A stretch of 64,000 bases of DNA from Thunnus maccoyii (taxonomy: Eukaryota; Chordata; Actinopteri; Scombriformes; Scombridae), in assembly GCF_910596095.1 (NCBI RefSeq), contig NC_056543.1, positions 20,524,042-20,588,041 on the forward strand. Direction: 5' to 3'. Both the position numbers and the translations under genes were made by a program. Positions 1 through 13,131 of the stretch are shown in pieces; the first letter of the stretch is position 1, and each line of letters begins with the position of its first letter. The notes under the pieces are model-generated. The model was not told where the DNA came from, did no database searches, and saw only the letters and a program-made list of their open reading frames with translations.

Positions 1-3000
1 TGACATTCTGTTCTCTGTTTGCTGATGGGTTAACTGCTACCATGGAAAAATATTGGTATGGGACAACTTTTGTTAATGATTAATAAAATCAAATTTTTAT
101 TTTAATGAAAACACACAATTACTTGCTATACACTGGAAGCATTCATTGTGACCATTATACTGTATCGTTATTCTGTTTAAGGTGTGATAAAAACACAGCA
201 CCAGAGAAATGTTTTTTAAAATTTGTACTATATATTATAAATAATTAATTTGTCTCATCCTCTAAGTTTAGAACAATTAATAGTTTACATGTGTATGTAT
301 TTATTTAAGTTCAGTCCTTTAGTCGGTCTTGTTGATTTTCTTTAAAGATAGACATGAAAACCTAAATTAACTTACAGAAAACTAAATATAATCAATCCAA
401 ACATTATGAAACAATAACATTTAGTTATCACAGCCTAATGGATGCTTATTAACATCAGTTCATTAAGTTTATTAAACTATGTTATAATAAATATCTTATT
501 CAAAATGTGGATTTTTACTATCAATTAAATAGATAATTATTTCAGATTGTTATTATTGATTATATTATGATAATTATAATTATCCAAATTAATTTTAAGC
601 CCCTACAAACTGACATAACAATAAAATGGGTGTGTTCATATAGTTACACACACAAAACTATATTTGTCAAATCAAACATGCTGCGGGGTCTCATGAAGCT
701 GTGGATTTTCATTTCCTGTTAAGGTCATGAATCAAGAATCAAGCACAAAGTCAGGTTTGTCATCATTTATTGTTATTATTTCCAGTAATACAGGGCTTAT
801 AATAAAGCTGTTGATTTTATCTGCACAACCCTGGAGGCTATTTCATAATGAGATATAAAGATATTTAGACAGTAGAAACAAGCTTCTATGTACACTGCGG
901 TAGCTTTTCCTCTGTCAAACAGCTGTGGAATGATTCAGAGATCAAAGATTAAAACCCAAATGTTTTTATTCCATGAGCCGCCAAAGTTTGACTAACCTCC
1001 CTAACAGAGACATTTCACTGTGTCCTTTCACTCAACAGTTGACATTCTTCACATTCCAACTGTGTGGCACAGATATGATGATACACACACTCACAAGCGC
1101 ACACACAGACGCTGACTGTTATCTACTACATGAAAACTCACATTTTGTTAACAGTATGGATTTTCTAGAAAAGCTTTACTGAAAATGAAGAATCGAGATC
1201 CAAAATTTGCACCGTTTACAAAGCAAATAAAATACATGTATTTTTATCTCAGGGATAGAGCACAATAAATAACAAAATGCAAAAGAAACTCACACAAACA
1301 GAAAGTGAAACATCTGATTTACATACAAAAAACAGGAATAGAGCAGATTAAACAAAAGTTTGTCCCTGATTAATATGTCACATCTTGCTTTTCAAGTTGC
1401 ACAGTTCAGAGCTGGTATTCTACCTCTGGCCATTAAGTTTGGCAGATTCACAAATATTCAGGAGGAAAACAGATTATGTGAGCTGTGTGATTTGGGAGAA
1501 GTGAAATGTGAGTGACCATTTTCCTTTGTACTATGAAGAATGCCAATTTTTCACAAAATGGCTCAACAAAACCTTGAAATATTGTGGTGTACAGATGATC
1601 AAAAAGGGTAATTTGCTGACTTTGCTTCAAAAGCCTTGAAAAGAAGGCAAGGTGGAGTATTTGATAATTTATTCTGATTTTTCCAGTATTATATGGACAA
1701 AGTCTCTGTTAGTGGTTTGTAAATTTAGTTGTAGACTTGAAGGTTTGAAAATCTGACTGTGAAAATGTGCACAGCATTCTGGATCTGTTTTTTTTTTTAC
1801 ATTTTTTATCTATTTAAATTATCTTGGCTGGCTGGGAAAAGCTGTATTCATGACGTGAATAATAAAAATATAATTTGTTCATTTATACTATTAAATGAAC
1901 TTGAGGCTCGACCTTATTTAAACCTTTAGTCATTGTTGAAATTAACATACTGCTGCCTGCACTGAATAGTTGTATAAACAACAAAGCCGAGTGTTGGTCG
2001 ACAAGGACGTAAACTCTCCTTCATCCACTGACCTGCCACTAACATTTGGCATGGCAGCACAGCTGGAGGCACATCAGCTACTGTTTTTGATTCATCTACT
2101 GTTTCTACATACAATACATGTATGTATCTACTGTATATGCATGAGGAAGTTGCATGTATGCAGCTGGACTGCTCTGCTGTGGACCCGGTGCCCCGGCCGT
2201 ACAGTGTCCATGTTGGTGTGGGAGCCTGAGGCCTGCTCCCATACATCCCCGCTCTGGCTCTGTTGATCCTATTGTCTCCTGCGTCACCACACGTCGCCCA
2301 GCAAATAAAGGCCGTCTGGCTCCAAGCTTAAATATTGCAGCAAACTAAAAACCAACCATCAGAGCCGATTCATTCACATCTGCTCAGTGGGGCGACAAGG
2401 ACAGGGCTTTAGGTGGGAAAGAGGGCAGAAAAAAGTTCACTTTTCCCTGCCGGGTGCCAAGAGAACGGGACAGGACTCAACTTCGCCGGAGCCGCAGCTG
2501 TGGCAAGTTGCCCGTTTGATTACATTTAACCTATATGATAGCTTACAGAAGAGGGGACAACATATTACTTACTGATATATTTTTATGGTTTTAATTTAGC
2601 AGTTGTGCTGTGGAATTTTTAAGAGCAAGAGAAAGAGATTTTTTGATTTGCACCTCTGATAATGTTCAACATGGTTAATGGTGTTTACACTGGGAAAAAG
2701 CAGCCTTCAGTACAAGGAAATCAATGTCTTGCTAAAATGTTAAATTTAATATTTGACTCATATTTTTTATGTAAATGTAATGGAAACAGAATGCTTTCAA
2801 CTTTTTGGAAGTTTCAAGTTCTTTAGGGCTTTCTAACAGAAATAAGTGTGGTAGCATGAAATTATGGCTTAGGTTTGATTTTTCCAGTTTTGTTACAGTT
2901 TTCCTCTTCTGCATTTCTTACTTTTGGCACTCTCTATTCCCCTCCCCCTGTCTGTCCTGTCTACCCCACCCTCCCTGTCTGTCTGCACCCTCTGTATCCC

Positions 3001-3026
3001 TCCCTACCCCACCCTTCATTCTGCAG
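1..3026. other. Gene-free 5' flank of gja8
   Basis: No open frame here looks coding. The sequence is very AT-rich up to about 1.9 kb, then more GC-rich at about 2160-2520. That second part could hold the promoter or a non-coding first exon of the connexin downstream, but no splice donor or TATA box could be assigned with confidence. The last stretch (2930-3026) is a long pyrimidine-rich run ending in CTGCAG, which fits the 3' end of an intron. Confidence 0.5.
2985..3026 (+). promoter_or_regulatory. gja8: Splice acceptor before the gja8 coding exon
   Basis: A C/T-rich tract ends in CTGCAG at 3021-3026, just 15 bases before the start codon. Connexin genes commonly have an untranslated first exon and carry the whole coding region in the second exon. 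The acceptor therefore explains why the frame stays open upstream of the ATG although that part is not connexin-like. Confidence 0.6.
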
Positions 3027-3041
3027 TGCTACGGACCGATC

Positions 3042-4388
3042 ATGGGTGACTGGAGCTTTCTGGGTAATATTTTAGAGGAAGTTAACGAGCACTCTACGGT
3101 GATCGGCCGGGTGTGGCTCACGGTGCTCTTCATCTTCCGTATCCTCATTCTGGGCACGGCGGCAGAATTCGTGTGGGGCGATGAGCAGTCTGACTATGTC
3201 TGTAACACACAGCAACCTGGATGTGAGAACGTGTGCTACGATGAGGCCTTCCCTATCTCCCACATCCGTCTGTGGGTGCTGCAGATCATCTTTGTGTCCA
3301 CACCGTCTCTGGTGTACGTGGGTCATGCCGTGCATCATGTGCACATGGAGGAGAAACGCAAGGAGCGTGAGGAAGCAGAACTTAGTCGGCAGCAGGAGCT
3401 GAGCGAGGAGCGACTCCCTCTGGCACCTGACCAGGGCAGTGTCCGCACCACAAAGGAGACCAGCACAAAAGGAAGCAAGAAGTTCCGGCTGGAGGGCACC
3501 CTGCTGAGGACCTACATCTGCCACATCATCTTCAAGACACTGTTTGAGGTGGGTTTCGTGGTGGGCCAGTACTTCTTGTATGGCTTCCGCATCCTGCCAC
3601 TGTACAAATGCAGCCGCTGGCCCTGCCCCAACACGGTGGACTGCTTTGTGTCCCGCCCAACGGAGAAGACCGTCTTCATCATCTTCATGTTGGCTGTGGC
3701 CTGTGTCTCACTCTTCCTCAACTTTGTGGAGATCAGTCATCTGGGCCTGAAGAAGATTCGCTTTGTCTTTCGCAAGCCTGCCCCAGCCCCAGCCCAAACT
3801 GAGGCGTCGGCCCCCCTGCCGCCCCAAGTGAAGAGCCTGCCCCCCCTGGCCATGCCCTCCCTGCAGAGAGCTAAAGGTTACAGGCTGCTAGAGGAGGAGA
3901 AAGCTCCCCCTGTAACTCACCTCTACCCGCTGGCTGAGGTGGGCATGGAGGCTGGCAGAGGGGCCCCGCCCTTCCAGGCGCTGGAGGAGAAGGCGGAGGA
4001 GGTGCTGCCAATGGAGGACATCTCTAAGGTGTATGACGAGACTCTGCCCTCCTACGCCCAGACCACTGGGAGAGGGTCGGTGACATTACATGAGGAGGAG
4101 CCTGAGAAGGAGCCCGAGAAGGAGCCCGAGAGGGAGCCCGAGAGGGAGCCCGAGAGGGAGCCCGAGAAGGAGCCCGAGAAGGTGCAGGTGGCTGAGGTGG
4201 AAGCAGAGAGGGTGGAGGAGGTTGTGGATGAGGATGTGGAGGTTGTGGATGAGGAGGCAGTGAACGGGGAGGGGGTAACTCCAGCTGAGGCAGTGATAGA
4301 GGCCATGGATACGATAGAAGACACCAGACCGCTGAGCCGACTGAGCAAAGCCAGCAGCAGGGCCAGGTCAGACGATCTCACCGTATGA
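3042..4388 (+). CDS. gja8: Gap junction alpha-8 protein (connexin 50), complete coding exon
   Basis: Lens gap-junction subunit; six form a hemichannel in the plasma membrane and two hemichannels dock to link lens fibre cells. The 448-residue product starts MGDWSFLGN, the connexin N-terminal helix. Four membrane segments are visible. The first extracellular loop has C54-X6-C61-X3-C65 and the second has the C-X4-C-X5-C pattern around [11 protein letters not shown]. The C-terminus ends [10 protein letters not shown], as in vertebrate connexin 50, and this separates it from gja3. The frame is open upstream of 3042, but that part is intronic pyrimidine tract, so the ATG at 3042 (CATCATGGGTGAC) is chosen. 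The tail contains an acidic EPEKEP/EPEREP repeat at about 4099-4182. Length is close to mammalian connexin 50 (about 430-440 residues). Teleosts often have two gja8 paralogues; which one this is cannot be told here. Confidence 0.97.
   Translation: MGDWSFLGNILEEVNEHSTVIGRVWLTVLFIFRILILGTAAEFVWGDEQSDYVCNTQQPGCENVCYDEAFPISHIRLWVLQIIFVSTPSLVYVGHAVHHVHMEEKRKEREEAELSRQQELSEERLPLAPDQGSVRTTKETSTKGSKKFRLEGTLLRTYICHIIFKTLFEVGFVVGQYFLYGFRILPLYKCSRWPCPNTVDCFVSRPTEKTVFIIFMLAVACVSLFLNFVEISHLGLKKIRFVFRKPAPAPAQTEASAPLPPQVKSLPPLAMPSLQRAKGYRLLEEEKAPPVTHLYPLAEVGMEAGRGAPPFQALEEKAEEVLPMEDISKVYDETLPSYAQTTGRGSVTLHEEEPEKEPEKEPEREPEREPEREPEKEPEKVQVAEVEAERVEEVVDEDVEVVDEEAVNGEGVTPAEAVIEAMDTIEDTRPLSRLSKASSRARSDDLTV
4096..4185 (+). 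repeat. In-frame repeat coding Glu-Pro-Glu-Lys/Arg in gja8
   Basis: About seven 12-base units of the GAGCCCGAGAAG / GAGCCCGAGAGG type lie tandemly inside the gja8 tail, giving EPEK/EPER repeats. The repeat is in frame and interrupts nothing. It is likely to vary in length between individuals or species by slippage. Confidence 0.85.
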
Positions 4389-5263
4389 ACCTGTGAGAGA
4401 GAGAGCACATGTACACCTGCACACACAAAATATCAAACGTAAGAAAGCACACACACACCTAACTCAGCGCACACTCTTGAACAGGCAGGTCGAAAACCAA
4501 ATGGAGGAAAAACAAAATCAACAGGGATAGATTAAAAAAAAGCCCACAAAGACACAAGCAAGAATTCTACCCAGCAACAAAAAAAATCTGAGTGTTTGTG
4601 ATAAAAATGAAATATCATAAAAAGTAGAGGTAAAAGACGGGAGGAATAGTTTTTTTATTAAGTGTGTTCTTATATTTAAAAAATGTGGAAAGGACACATT
4701 TGCTAGGACACAGGGGGGAAATGTTTTTACTTGATGAAAATCCATGTTCAATTTTTAGAAACATCTTTTTTTATTGAAAGAGTTTTAATCATATACAATG
4801 GAGGATTACACATTTTTACATGGGGTTTGAGTTGATAAGGGAAAGAGAGTTATAATATACTTGTGTGTCTGCAAATCAGTAATTTCGCTGTAGTTAGGCA
4901 CTGACTTTAATTCCCATTCAGACGGCGACATACTGCGAATGCAGCATGTGGCTGCAAGCGGCGTGGGTGAGAGGGCTCTCGCACAGACAAATCACACAAA
5001 TAAGTGCCGGTACATATACAGGTATAAAGCTCTTTGAGAAGAAGAAAAGTCCATTTTCAGGTCAAGAAGAGCATACCTTTTTGCACATTCAGAGGTTTAG
5101 ACTCTGTGCAAGGCCTTTAACCCTCATAACACCTCATCTATGCATCCATTTACACAGGATTCTTTCAAGTGAAGAGAGATGTGCATCAATTTGAGAGCAT
5201 TTCTCTCCTTTTCATGTTTATATACAAGGTAGCACAGCCAGAGCTGAGTAGTGAGGAAAAACC

Positions 5264-5286
5264 TTAAAAAAAAAAAAAAAAAAAAA
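5264..5286 (+). repeat. Poly-A run
   Basis: Over 20 consecutive A residues within the gja8 3' flank. It may be the tail of an old retroposed insertion or simple slippage. Confidence 0.8.
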
Positions 5287-6196
5287 GACCACATGTTGAA
5301 TGTCTTTTTCAATGTGACTCTGCACCTCTTCATTTTAGATTTGCTTATGTTTTGTAGCCTTTTAGTAGAACTGTGTACTGTACTGTGATATCATTTGTCC
5401 ATGGAAGAGAGCAGGGCTCATTTTGCCCTATCAGAGAATGAACTATAGTAGCGACCTCAGGCCAAATCCTCTCTTTTCGCGCTGTACAAACAGGCGTCCG
5501 GGCGATAAAGATCATGCACCATCAGCACAAAGTATTGTTGGAGCCGAGACAATAAAAGAAACCGCACTCATCAATGAAAACAAGCATCCTTGACCTGGCT
5601 GTGAAAAAAAATCTCTCTACTTGATTTTATTTGACCATAGTGGTCCTTACCCTGCAGAAAACACAATACTCATGACATGCTTACAAATTCAGAGAGAAAC
5701 AAACAACTAGGGGCAAGTCCCGCTGTACATAACGCCCTATCCCATGTCTAATAATGTACATAATGTGCAGAACTGTTTTTAGTTACTTCACTGTCTAGAG
5801 GAATCACACAAGTTTTAATTGTGATTACAAGATATTCAATTGATTAAATCTAACAAACCAAATCTCATAAAGACAGAAAATTTCAAGGCTGCGGTATCTA
5901 TTTGAGAAGAGAAATAACTTCTTTGCAAATCATTATCAAGTATTATAATACAAAGTGCGTAAAAAAGTATGCCTTATAACAATTCCTTCTCTCACATTCT
6001 CTGGTTTTGTTTATTCAAACAGCTGCCACTGTATGATTTCTTGTGCCTTACCTGTAAATGTAAATTCTCAAATGTTGTAAGATTGTAGCAAGTGCTTATA
6101 TTGCTATGGGACCTATGTGAACTTTATGTTTATTTGCTTTTTTTCTCTTAAATTTAGATGAAATTTGAGTCACATTTCTGTTTGCAACCCCTCAAC

Positions 6197-6240
6197 ACAC
6201 ACACACCCACACACACACACACACACACACAAACTCCCCC
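6197..6240. repeat. CA microsatellite
   Basis: A run of CA dinucleotides with one CCCA interruption; an ordinary simple repeat. Confidence 0.85.
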
Positions 6241-7604
6241 ACACCCACATACAGACAGAAAAACATGTCTCTTTTATGCAGCTCAGATGGTGAAATACAA
6301 ATTATTCAAAGTATTAACATGATCAGAGTTGCATGTTTACAGACATGATCAGAATGACACAGTGCAGATTCATACTCACACATGTGCCTTCGTTTGCACA
6401 GACACACACACACACCTCACAGTGTTGGTTTTGGGGGTATGATCAAATGGCTCTAGAGAAACTCTGAGAGAGAAGGCAGCTTTGAACCCTTTGTGACCCC
6501 CAGCCATCCTTTCGCCTCCCATAATCCAATGCTGTGGAACCTGAATCAAAGAGAGCCTTCAATGAATCACCAAATTGCTGAACACATGAAAGCATTTAAC
6601 AGCGTTACAATCGAAGCACGATTCTGGTCCTTGTGTACATCTATAAAGCGATATGACTGGAAATGTATGATTTTTTGTATTTTGAGAACTGTTGCATTGC
6701 CTGTATGTTTGTAAGAAGACATAATTAATCTTTGGAAAGAAAGAAAAGAAAAAAAATCCTTTTTACTAACTTGTAGTCTTCTTTGCTGATAGATGTGTGG
6801 CAGTATCTTCTTTTGGAATGTGAACCAACGCAATAAAAAGTCACACGTGGTCAAGAAGTGTTGTGTCAGTGTTTCTCTGCAAAGCACACACACAAAAACA
6901 AAAATAAATTCATTATGATTCATACAGCTATAAATTTAATGCTAAAACACACTGTTTTTTAAAGATTCTTGAAGTTGCTGAACCTGTGGTAGGACAACGG
7001 TGTACTGTAATTACAATTATGAAGTTTTTGTACTTCAATTTTATACTACTTTATCCTTCCAATCTACTATATTTTAGCAGATAACACTGCACTTTTTTAG
7101 TCTACAATATTTATTTGACAGCTATAACTACATGTTATTTTGCAGATTCATATTTTAAATTATTGTGAAGGAAAAAACCCAACAGTATGTAAAATTGTTA
7201 AATTAGCTCAGTTTTGACCAACTGTAGTTTTGAAAGGCTTCTTACATGTTAATGCATTAGAAATAATAATTCAATAATAAACTATATAATAAAGTAACAC
7301 TAACTGGGACTATTAAGCACAATAAGTACTTTCATTTTTGATACTTTAAATACATTTTGCTGATCATATGTAAAATTTACTCAGTGACGATGATGATAAA
7401 TTAATCACTACCATATGATTTTTAGGGTCTTTGTTCTGCATGAGTCGCACCACACTGATAATATAAGTTTAGATTAAAATGAATAATTTAATGAATAGCA
7501 ATATGTATATACATTTCATTTACTTTGGAAACATCCATCTGTGTATCCTTGTCATGCATGTGGACTAGAGCCAGGGGTGAAAGAAGTATTTAGATCTTTT
7601 ACTT

Positions 7605-7975
7605 AAAGGACCAGTGTGTAGGATTTAGTGCCATCTAATGGCAGGGTTGCAGATTGCAATCAACTCAATACCTCTCCCCTCCCCCTCCCTTTCCAAGCAT
7701 GGAGGAGAACCTCTGGTGGCCACGAAACTCACAAATAACATGAAAGGCCCTCTATAGAGCTGGTGTTTGGTTTGTCCGTTCTGGGCTGCTGTACATGGTG
7801 GGCTCCGTGGAAGAGGACCCGCTCCCTATGTAGATATAAAGGGCTCATTCTATGGAAGCAAAAACACAATGATTCTTATTTTGAGGTGATTATACACTAA
7901 TTCAAACATACTTATGAATATTATATTCTATTTTCTGCCAAGTCTGTTCTGCCAGATGCCACTAAATTCTTCTTT
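7605..7975. mobile_element. Non-autonomous DNA element (MITE), decayed right end
   Basis: Begins CCAGTGTGTAGGATTTAGTG and ends near CAGATGCCACTAAATTC. It is homologous to the better preserved element at 38821-39229, whose ends are inverted repeats. The equivalent place in duplication unit 2 (about 19500) lacks it, so it either inserted in unit 1 after the duplication or was lost from unit 2. Confidence 0.65.
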
Positions 7976-7989
7976 CTAGTAAAAGTAGC

Positions 7990-10900
7990 AATACCACAGC
8001 ATAAAAGTTACAAGCAAAAGTCCTGCATTAAAATATTTCTTGATTAAATGTATAAAAGTATTAGTTCTAAAATTTACTTAAAGTAAAAGTAAAATGTAAA
8101 GTAAAATAGTGCAAAATGTCCCACTCAGTGTTATATTTATTATATATATACTGTATATATGTATACAGATATACAGTACCTGTAAAAAGTATTCACCACT
8201 CTTGGAATTTGTCATGTTCTATTTATTGAAAACATTGAAAAGAGGATTTAATGTGGATTTTTTTTACGCTGATCAACAGAAAATGTCAAGGGGAAAACAG
8301 ATATTTACAAAAAGATCTAGATTAATTTCAAATATAAAAAATATAAATAGTAGAGGAAGTAAGGGCCCTAAAAGTTGAGATACCCCTACCCGAGGTACAA
8401 CAAAGCACAACCATGTTTTTTTCATAACTTTAATATGTTTAGTTTTTGAAATGGATGGTTGCATAAAAATATCTTGCTGCAAAATTAGTTTATTTGGTTG
8501 ATGTTTGGACCCTCCCCAAGACTGAAAATAGTGAAAATTTAGGTCTTATAAAGGAAGGAACAGCGTCTGCCTTATCACATATATCTCTGGAAATAATGAT
8601 CAGAATGTCAAGGAATTTGGGCTGGATGTTCACAGACAGTTATTACATACAATAAAGCAAAGATTTCATCAAGACCTTTGTCCATCTTTGAAATTTATAC
8701 ACTTAAACACACATGACGTATGGGCAGAAACTGAATAGAAAATTAAAAATCCAAAAGGTATGTATATATGTGTCTGTCATTATTAAAGTAAGAAGACCAA
8801 TCACCAAAAAATGTCATTTATATGTATCAAAGATACGTATCATAAAAGTAGTATTGACTATTCAACTCCCCTCTGATGTCACCAGCCCCTAACAGGTAAC
8901 CAGTGCAGCCAGCACATCAAACAGACAAAAATACAATGGCGGCCTTTTGGTGTAAATATGTTAGGAGAAAGACACAAACCATAGATTAAGCCAAAAATCA
9001 AGAAATAAATATCTATTATAATATACTGTAAATAAAAATAAACATTTCTTTATCATTCTAAATACATTCTTTCTTTATATTTTATGTTATCGTTGAACAT
9101 AACATATGATATAGCCAACAGGCTGCATGACACAATATTTTCATGATTTAATTGATTGCTTTTTAATTTTGATGGACTGAATTGGAAGAATTTTTTAGAC
9201 TGTGATTGGACAAAAGAAGACATTTGAAGTCTTTTTTTTGTCATAATGGACATTTTTTAGACAAAACTATTAATTGATGAATCAAGAAAATAATCATCAG
9301 ATTCACTGATAATGAAATAATTATTAGTTGTAGCCCTATGAGTCCTTTATAAGTTCTGCATTCAAAATTGTACTTATTTAAAAGTACATTTATTTAAATA
9401 TTTTATCAGCACTGAGTAATGTCACCCATTGCCAATGAGTGTCAAATGATCACAGGTAGATTTTACTATAATTTATCAGGATCTGACATGAATTATGATT
9501 TATCAACAAGAATTTCAGCAAGAAAAATGAAGAAATCTGATAAAGTTTGATGACAGCTACTCTAAAATAAATAGTAAAAGAAACAGACAGAACAATAGTC
9601 ATACTTCATATTCATTTGGTATTTTGTTTTTTATTGACAGAATCTTTTTTAGACAGACCTGGCCTGTTTGTTTTGAGTAACATCTTTGTTCCACCATCAC
9701 ACCATTTCAAATAGGTTGAAATATTCAGAGCTCATGTTATTCAAGGTATCAGTTAGGATAGTGGTCTCCGTTTCTTATAAAGTAGACTAATCTGGGTAAA
9801 AACCTGTGAGGAAAGAGAAGTGTGGATTTATTTTATTTACTCCAGTCAAGAGAACGTTTTATGAATGCACAACCTTATCAACCATGGTGCTGAAGATAAA
9901 AATTAAATACAGGCAAACACAAAGAATCAAATTCACTGTTCAGATATTAATGTGATGATAATTTGCCTTCTTTGATGCCAACACTTCACCCACTGTGTGT
10001 GATCGCCCCACATCCCTGCTGGTCAGATTTAAGCAAGTTTAAAGAAGTGGGTTGCAAGTCACCCAGGAAGTGAGTGGCAAGTACTCATCTATCTTCAGTT
10101 GTAGTTTTTTCCCCTTTGTTTAAGGCTAAATAGTTTTAATTTAACAAAATGCATTTTATGCTGGCTTTAGTGTACTTTGTTCATGCTAATTACACCATAA
10201 TTAAGAAGATTGAAAGGAAAAGTTTAAGAAGGAAAGAGAAACACATAGAGGTGTCAGGCGTCAGGTGATGGAGAGACATGAACACATTCAAAGCAAGAAA
10301 ACTGATAAGGAACTTCCACCTGTATCTAGATGGATTACTGTTCTGGCAAATATTTTGAAAGGCACAATCTGTTATCCAAATGTAAACTAAAGAGCATCTG
10401 CACTAACAAAAGTCAAAGCACAAAATTGAAACCTGCTATAAAAGGACTTACAGATCTTTTAATACAGGCACTAACACTACACAACAACTCTATTAACATG
10501 ATGTTTTCTTAAGCTGTTAAAAGGTTGTTGACCTCAGTAACTGGAATTTAGTGTTGGTTATGGAGGGAAAAATGATGTTAACCATGCTAGGTCAAGCGCG
10601 CCCAAGAATCCACAAGGAACACATCAACCGTCCATTTGATTACAGCAGAGCAGGCAGTAAAGGCATCTGGTGATTAGGTCTCTGGAGCCAAGTGAGGAAA
10701 CCCTTTTCATAATGTAAAAATTACAGTCAGGTGGGGTCCTGGAAAATCTCCCTTATTTTCAAAGCCCAGTGTTGACAGGTATGAGTGAACCAGGTGAAGT
10801 GAAAGATAACGTCAACGACAACTATGCTCACAATGAAACCTTTGCAAGTAAAAAGACTATAGGTACTTTATCAAACCACCTGTTCAAGAAGCAATATGTG

Positions 10901-11950
10901 GAAATGCGATATTTTCAACTGCTTTGCCTGCAGTGTCCCATCCACCACCAGTATGTTTTATACAACCACAGCGTGCTGGTTAGGCTAATACTGGACCAAT
11001 AAGGGGTATCGATAATAGTAGCACTGATAAAATCCTAACGATACCCATACCTAATCATGATAATGCAGCAAATACACATAATTCATGAGGATTGCAACAA
11101 CACATTACAAATATAACATGAAGAAAGTATGCCTTTGCTCATCCCAGTTCCCAGGTTCTTCTGTTTATTTTTAATATAACGTTAGTTTTCAGACTGTAAA
11201 AAGTGAAGGGATCCAATACTGCCTTCTGAAAAAGTGCAGGGGACATGGCGCCTATACCCCCCCACCCGTAAATTACGCCCCTGCCTTTGCACTGTGAGGG
11301 GAAACCCATGCAAACACAAGGAGAGCAAACTCCACTTTGGAATTACGATAATAATGTATCAGTCAGGATGGAAAGTCTTAAAAACATTCAATGCAAACGG
11401 ACCTTTATGATTTCCAGCAAAATGAATTTAATGGAGTCAACAATAAAGGGTTGTGAGGATTTCTGTTGAATCACCATCAGGTGGCAGTATTGTACAAGGT
11501 ATTTTATTACTGGATTCAGTCCTTCTGTCTGTTTAAAGATATGCACATCACAAGGAAAAGTGAGAGCTGAATCATCTACTTGAATGGCTGGATTGTACAT
11601 CTGGTCATTTGGACATTATTGCAACATTAATCAAAATTTATAAAGATGCATTCCTATTTTAAAATCTTTTTTAAAATCTTTTTAAAATAGGAATCATTTA
11701 TAGAAAAGATGGATGGATATTGTAAATGACAAAAATAAACATCACAACATCTCTGTATTTCTACTAGTAGTATTCCATCACCACTATCAAAGCTTTCAGT
11801 GAATCTGCCCTCCACACATATTCTATCCTTTTAAACTGAATTAATTTATTATTTGCCACTAGGGGCACAGCAGAACAGAAGACCAACCACATACTGGTAC
11901 CTTGAAGGTAAAATATGCCTTCCAGACATGGTTTTAGACATATAAAAATA
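7990..11950. other. Repeat-derived non-coding sequence in unit 1
   Basis: No supported gene. The stretch includes a TA-rich run (about 8140-8175) and a Tc1/mariner-like end (CAGTACCTGTAAAAAGTATT near 8175). At about 9270-9345 there is a fragment of the common hAT-type repeat (end reads TTAGTTGTAGCCCTA). Most of it has a diverged partner between 19.85 and 24.2 kb. Confidence 0.6.
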
Positions 11951-12480
11951 CTCTGCTTTGAATAATAATTTGTGTCTGATATGTAGTCAGAAGTTCTTAA
12001 AATGACATATACTCCTTCTCCCTGATTAAAAATCAAATATGTAAATATTTCATTTCACAAGTTTAATTGTTGGACACCAGATGTCTCCTATTTCACTGAA
12101 AAGTCCATTCTCAATATTTGTGCACTGGAGGCTTCAAGTTTCCACATAAGTTGCATACAGGACCATGATTGGCTCCAAACTAGTTGTTATGATGTAAATC
12201 CTGTTCATGGGTACATGCCTTTACTTTTTGATAAGCACAGAGAAACTTTCCTTCTTGAGAGGATGAATGTGAAAACAGCCTTCTGGTGTCAAATTCATAC
12301 AGCAGTCTACACAGTGAAGCTCAAACAAAGAGCCAACTGAAGTAACAGAAGGAAAAGCATTTTTGTGTGGGACGAGTCGCTGTCATGGCAAGCTCATTAT
12401 GCTCTATGCAGGAATGGAGCAGCATGTAAGAGGCCTCTTAAGGGTGTATGAAACTGACAAGAACTTTCCATAGTTACTTC
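11950..12480 (+). repeat. Dispersed 0.4-0.5 kb segment, copy 1
   Basis: One of at least five copies of a segment with the landmarks ACCAGATGTCTCCTA, TGTGCACTGGAGGCTTCAAG, GATTGGCTCCAAACTAG and GAATGTGAAAACAGCC. Other copies are at about 15085-15520, 21690-22710, 41850-42490 and, inverted, 42785-43145. Two copies lie upstream of the receptor genes, but the others do not. It is more likely a repeat than a shared promoter. Confidence 0.65.
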
Positions 12481-13131
12481 TTCATTCTTCACTGCATTAA
12501 CCAGTAACCACTTAACAAAGCTGAATTTTGACCACATCATAACATCCTGTGCTTTTTTCTCACACCCATACTGCTAATTATTGACAGTTCAATAATTAAA
12601 ATGTAGAGTTTTAAATGCAGTGAAGATTTTCTTCAAAGAGAAGCGCATGGGCATTTTAGATTTAGGATATTTAGCGGACATCTTTGTCATTTGGACAAAC
12701 TCGACCTGCAGAGAAGCTGGTACAAAGAATACTCACATTCATTAACTAGCTCAATCTCTTATGACGCTTCTGTGTAAGAGGACTTGATGGACAGTATTTT
12801 CCTTGTGTGTCAGATGCAGCTGACACACTAGAAATGTTTTGAGAACAGAGAATGTGAGAATGCTGCTATTGTGCAAAAGAATATTTCCATTTCATTTTCA
12901 TTTGATACACACTAACATTTATGACACAACTGAAATTCAGTTGCAAAAGCCAGTTTGCAATTTTTATTTTCAGGGTGCACAATGTCTGCCAAAATGAAGA
13001 TACACGATCGGTTTAATATACATTATATTTTTGCAGGTTCATATTTTTTGTGGTAATGATGCATTTTCAAACATGAGAAAGAAAATAAAAACATGTAATG
13101 TGATCTAAGGTCTCTCACACTCAGGGGGTCT

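Larger units (their letters stand above)
4389..6384 (+). other. gja8: Probable gja8 3' untranslated region and flank
   Basis: No coding frame. The stretch contains short CA runs (4430-4460), a poly-A run at about 5264-5286, and a CA microsatellite at about 6197-6231. AATAAA occurs at 5551-5556 and again at 6832-6837; either could be the gja8 polyadenylation signal. The second lies inside sequence that is repeated near 18.8 kb. Confidence 0.4.

Noticed and set aside
1448-2575. Several overlapping 60-106 codon frames on both strands
   Set aside because: Overlap on both strands, low complexity, no domain character or splice context.
2805-3041. 79-codon open extension upstream of the connexin start
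   Set aside because: It translates the pyrimidine tract of a splice acceptor and has no connexin character; MGDWSFLGN at 3042 is the family start.
4052-4426. Antisense serine-rich frame opposite the connexin tail
   Set aside because: A by-product of the purine-rich EPEK repeat on the coding strand.
11950-12480. Shared segment as a conserved promoter of the receptors (contains ATTGG, an inverted CCAAT)
   Set aside because: Copies also lie at 41.8-43.1 kb with no receptor attached, so a repeat is the simpler reading.
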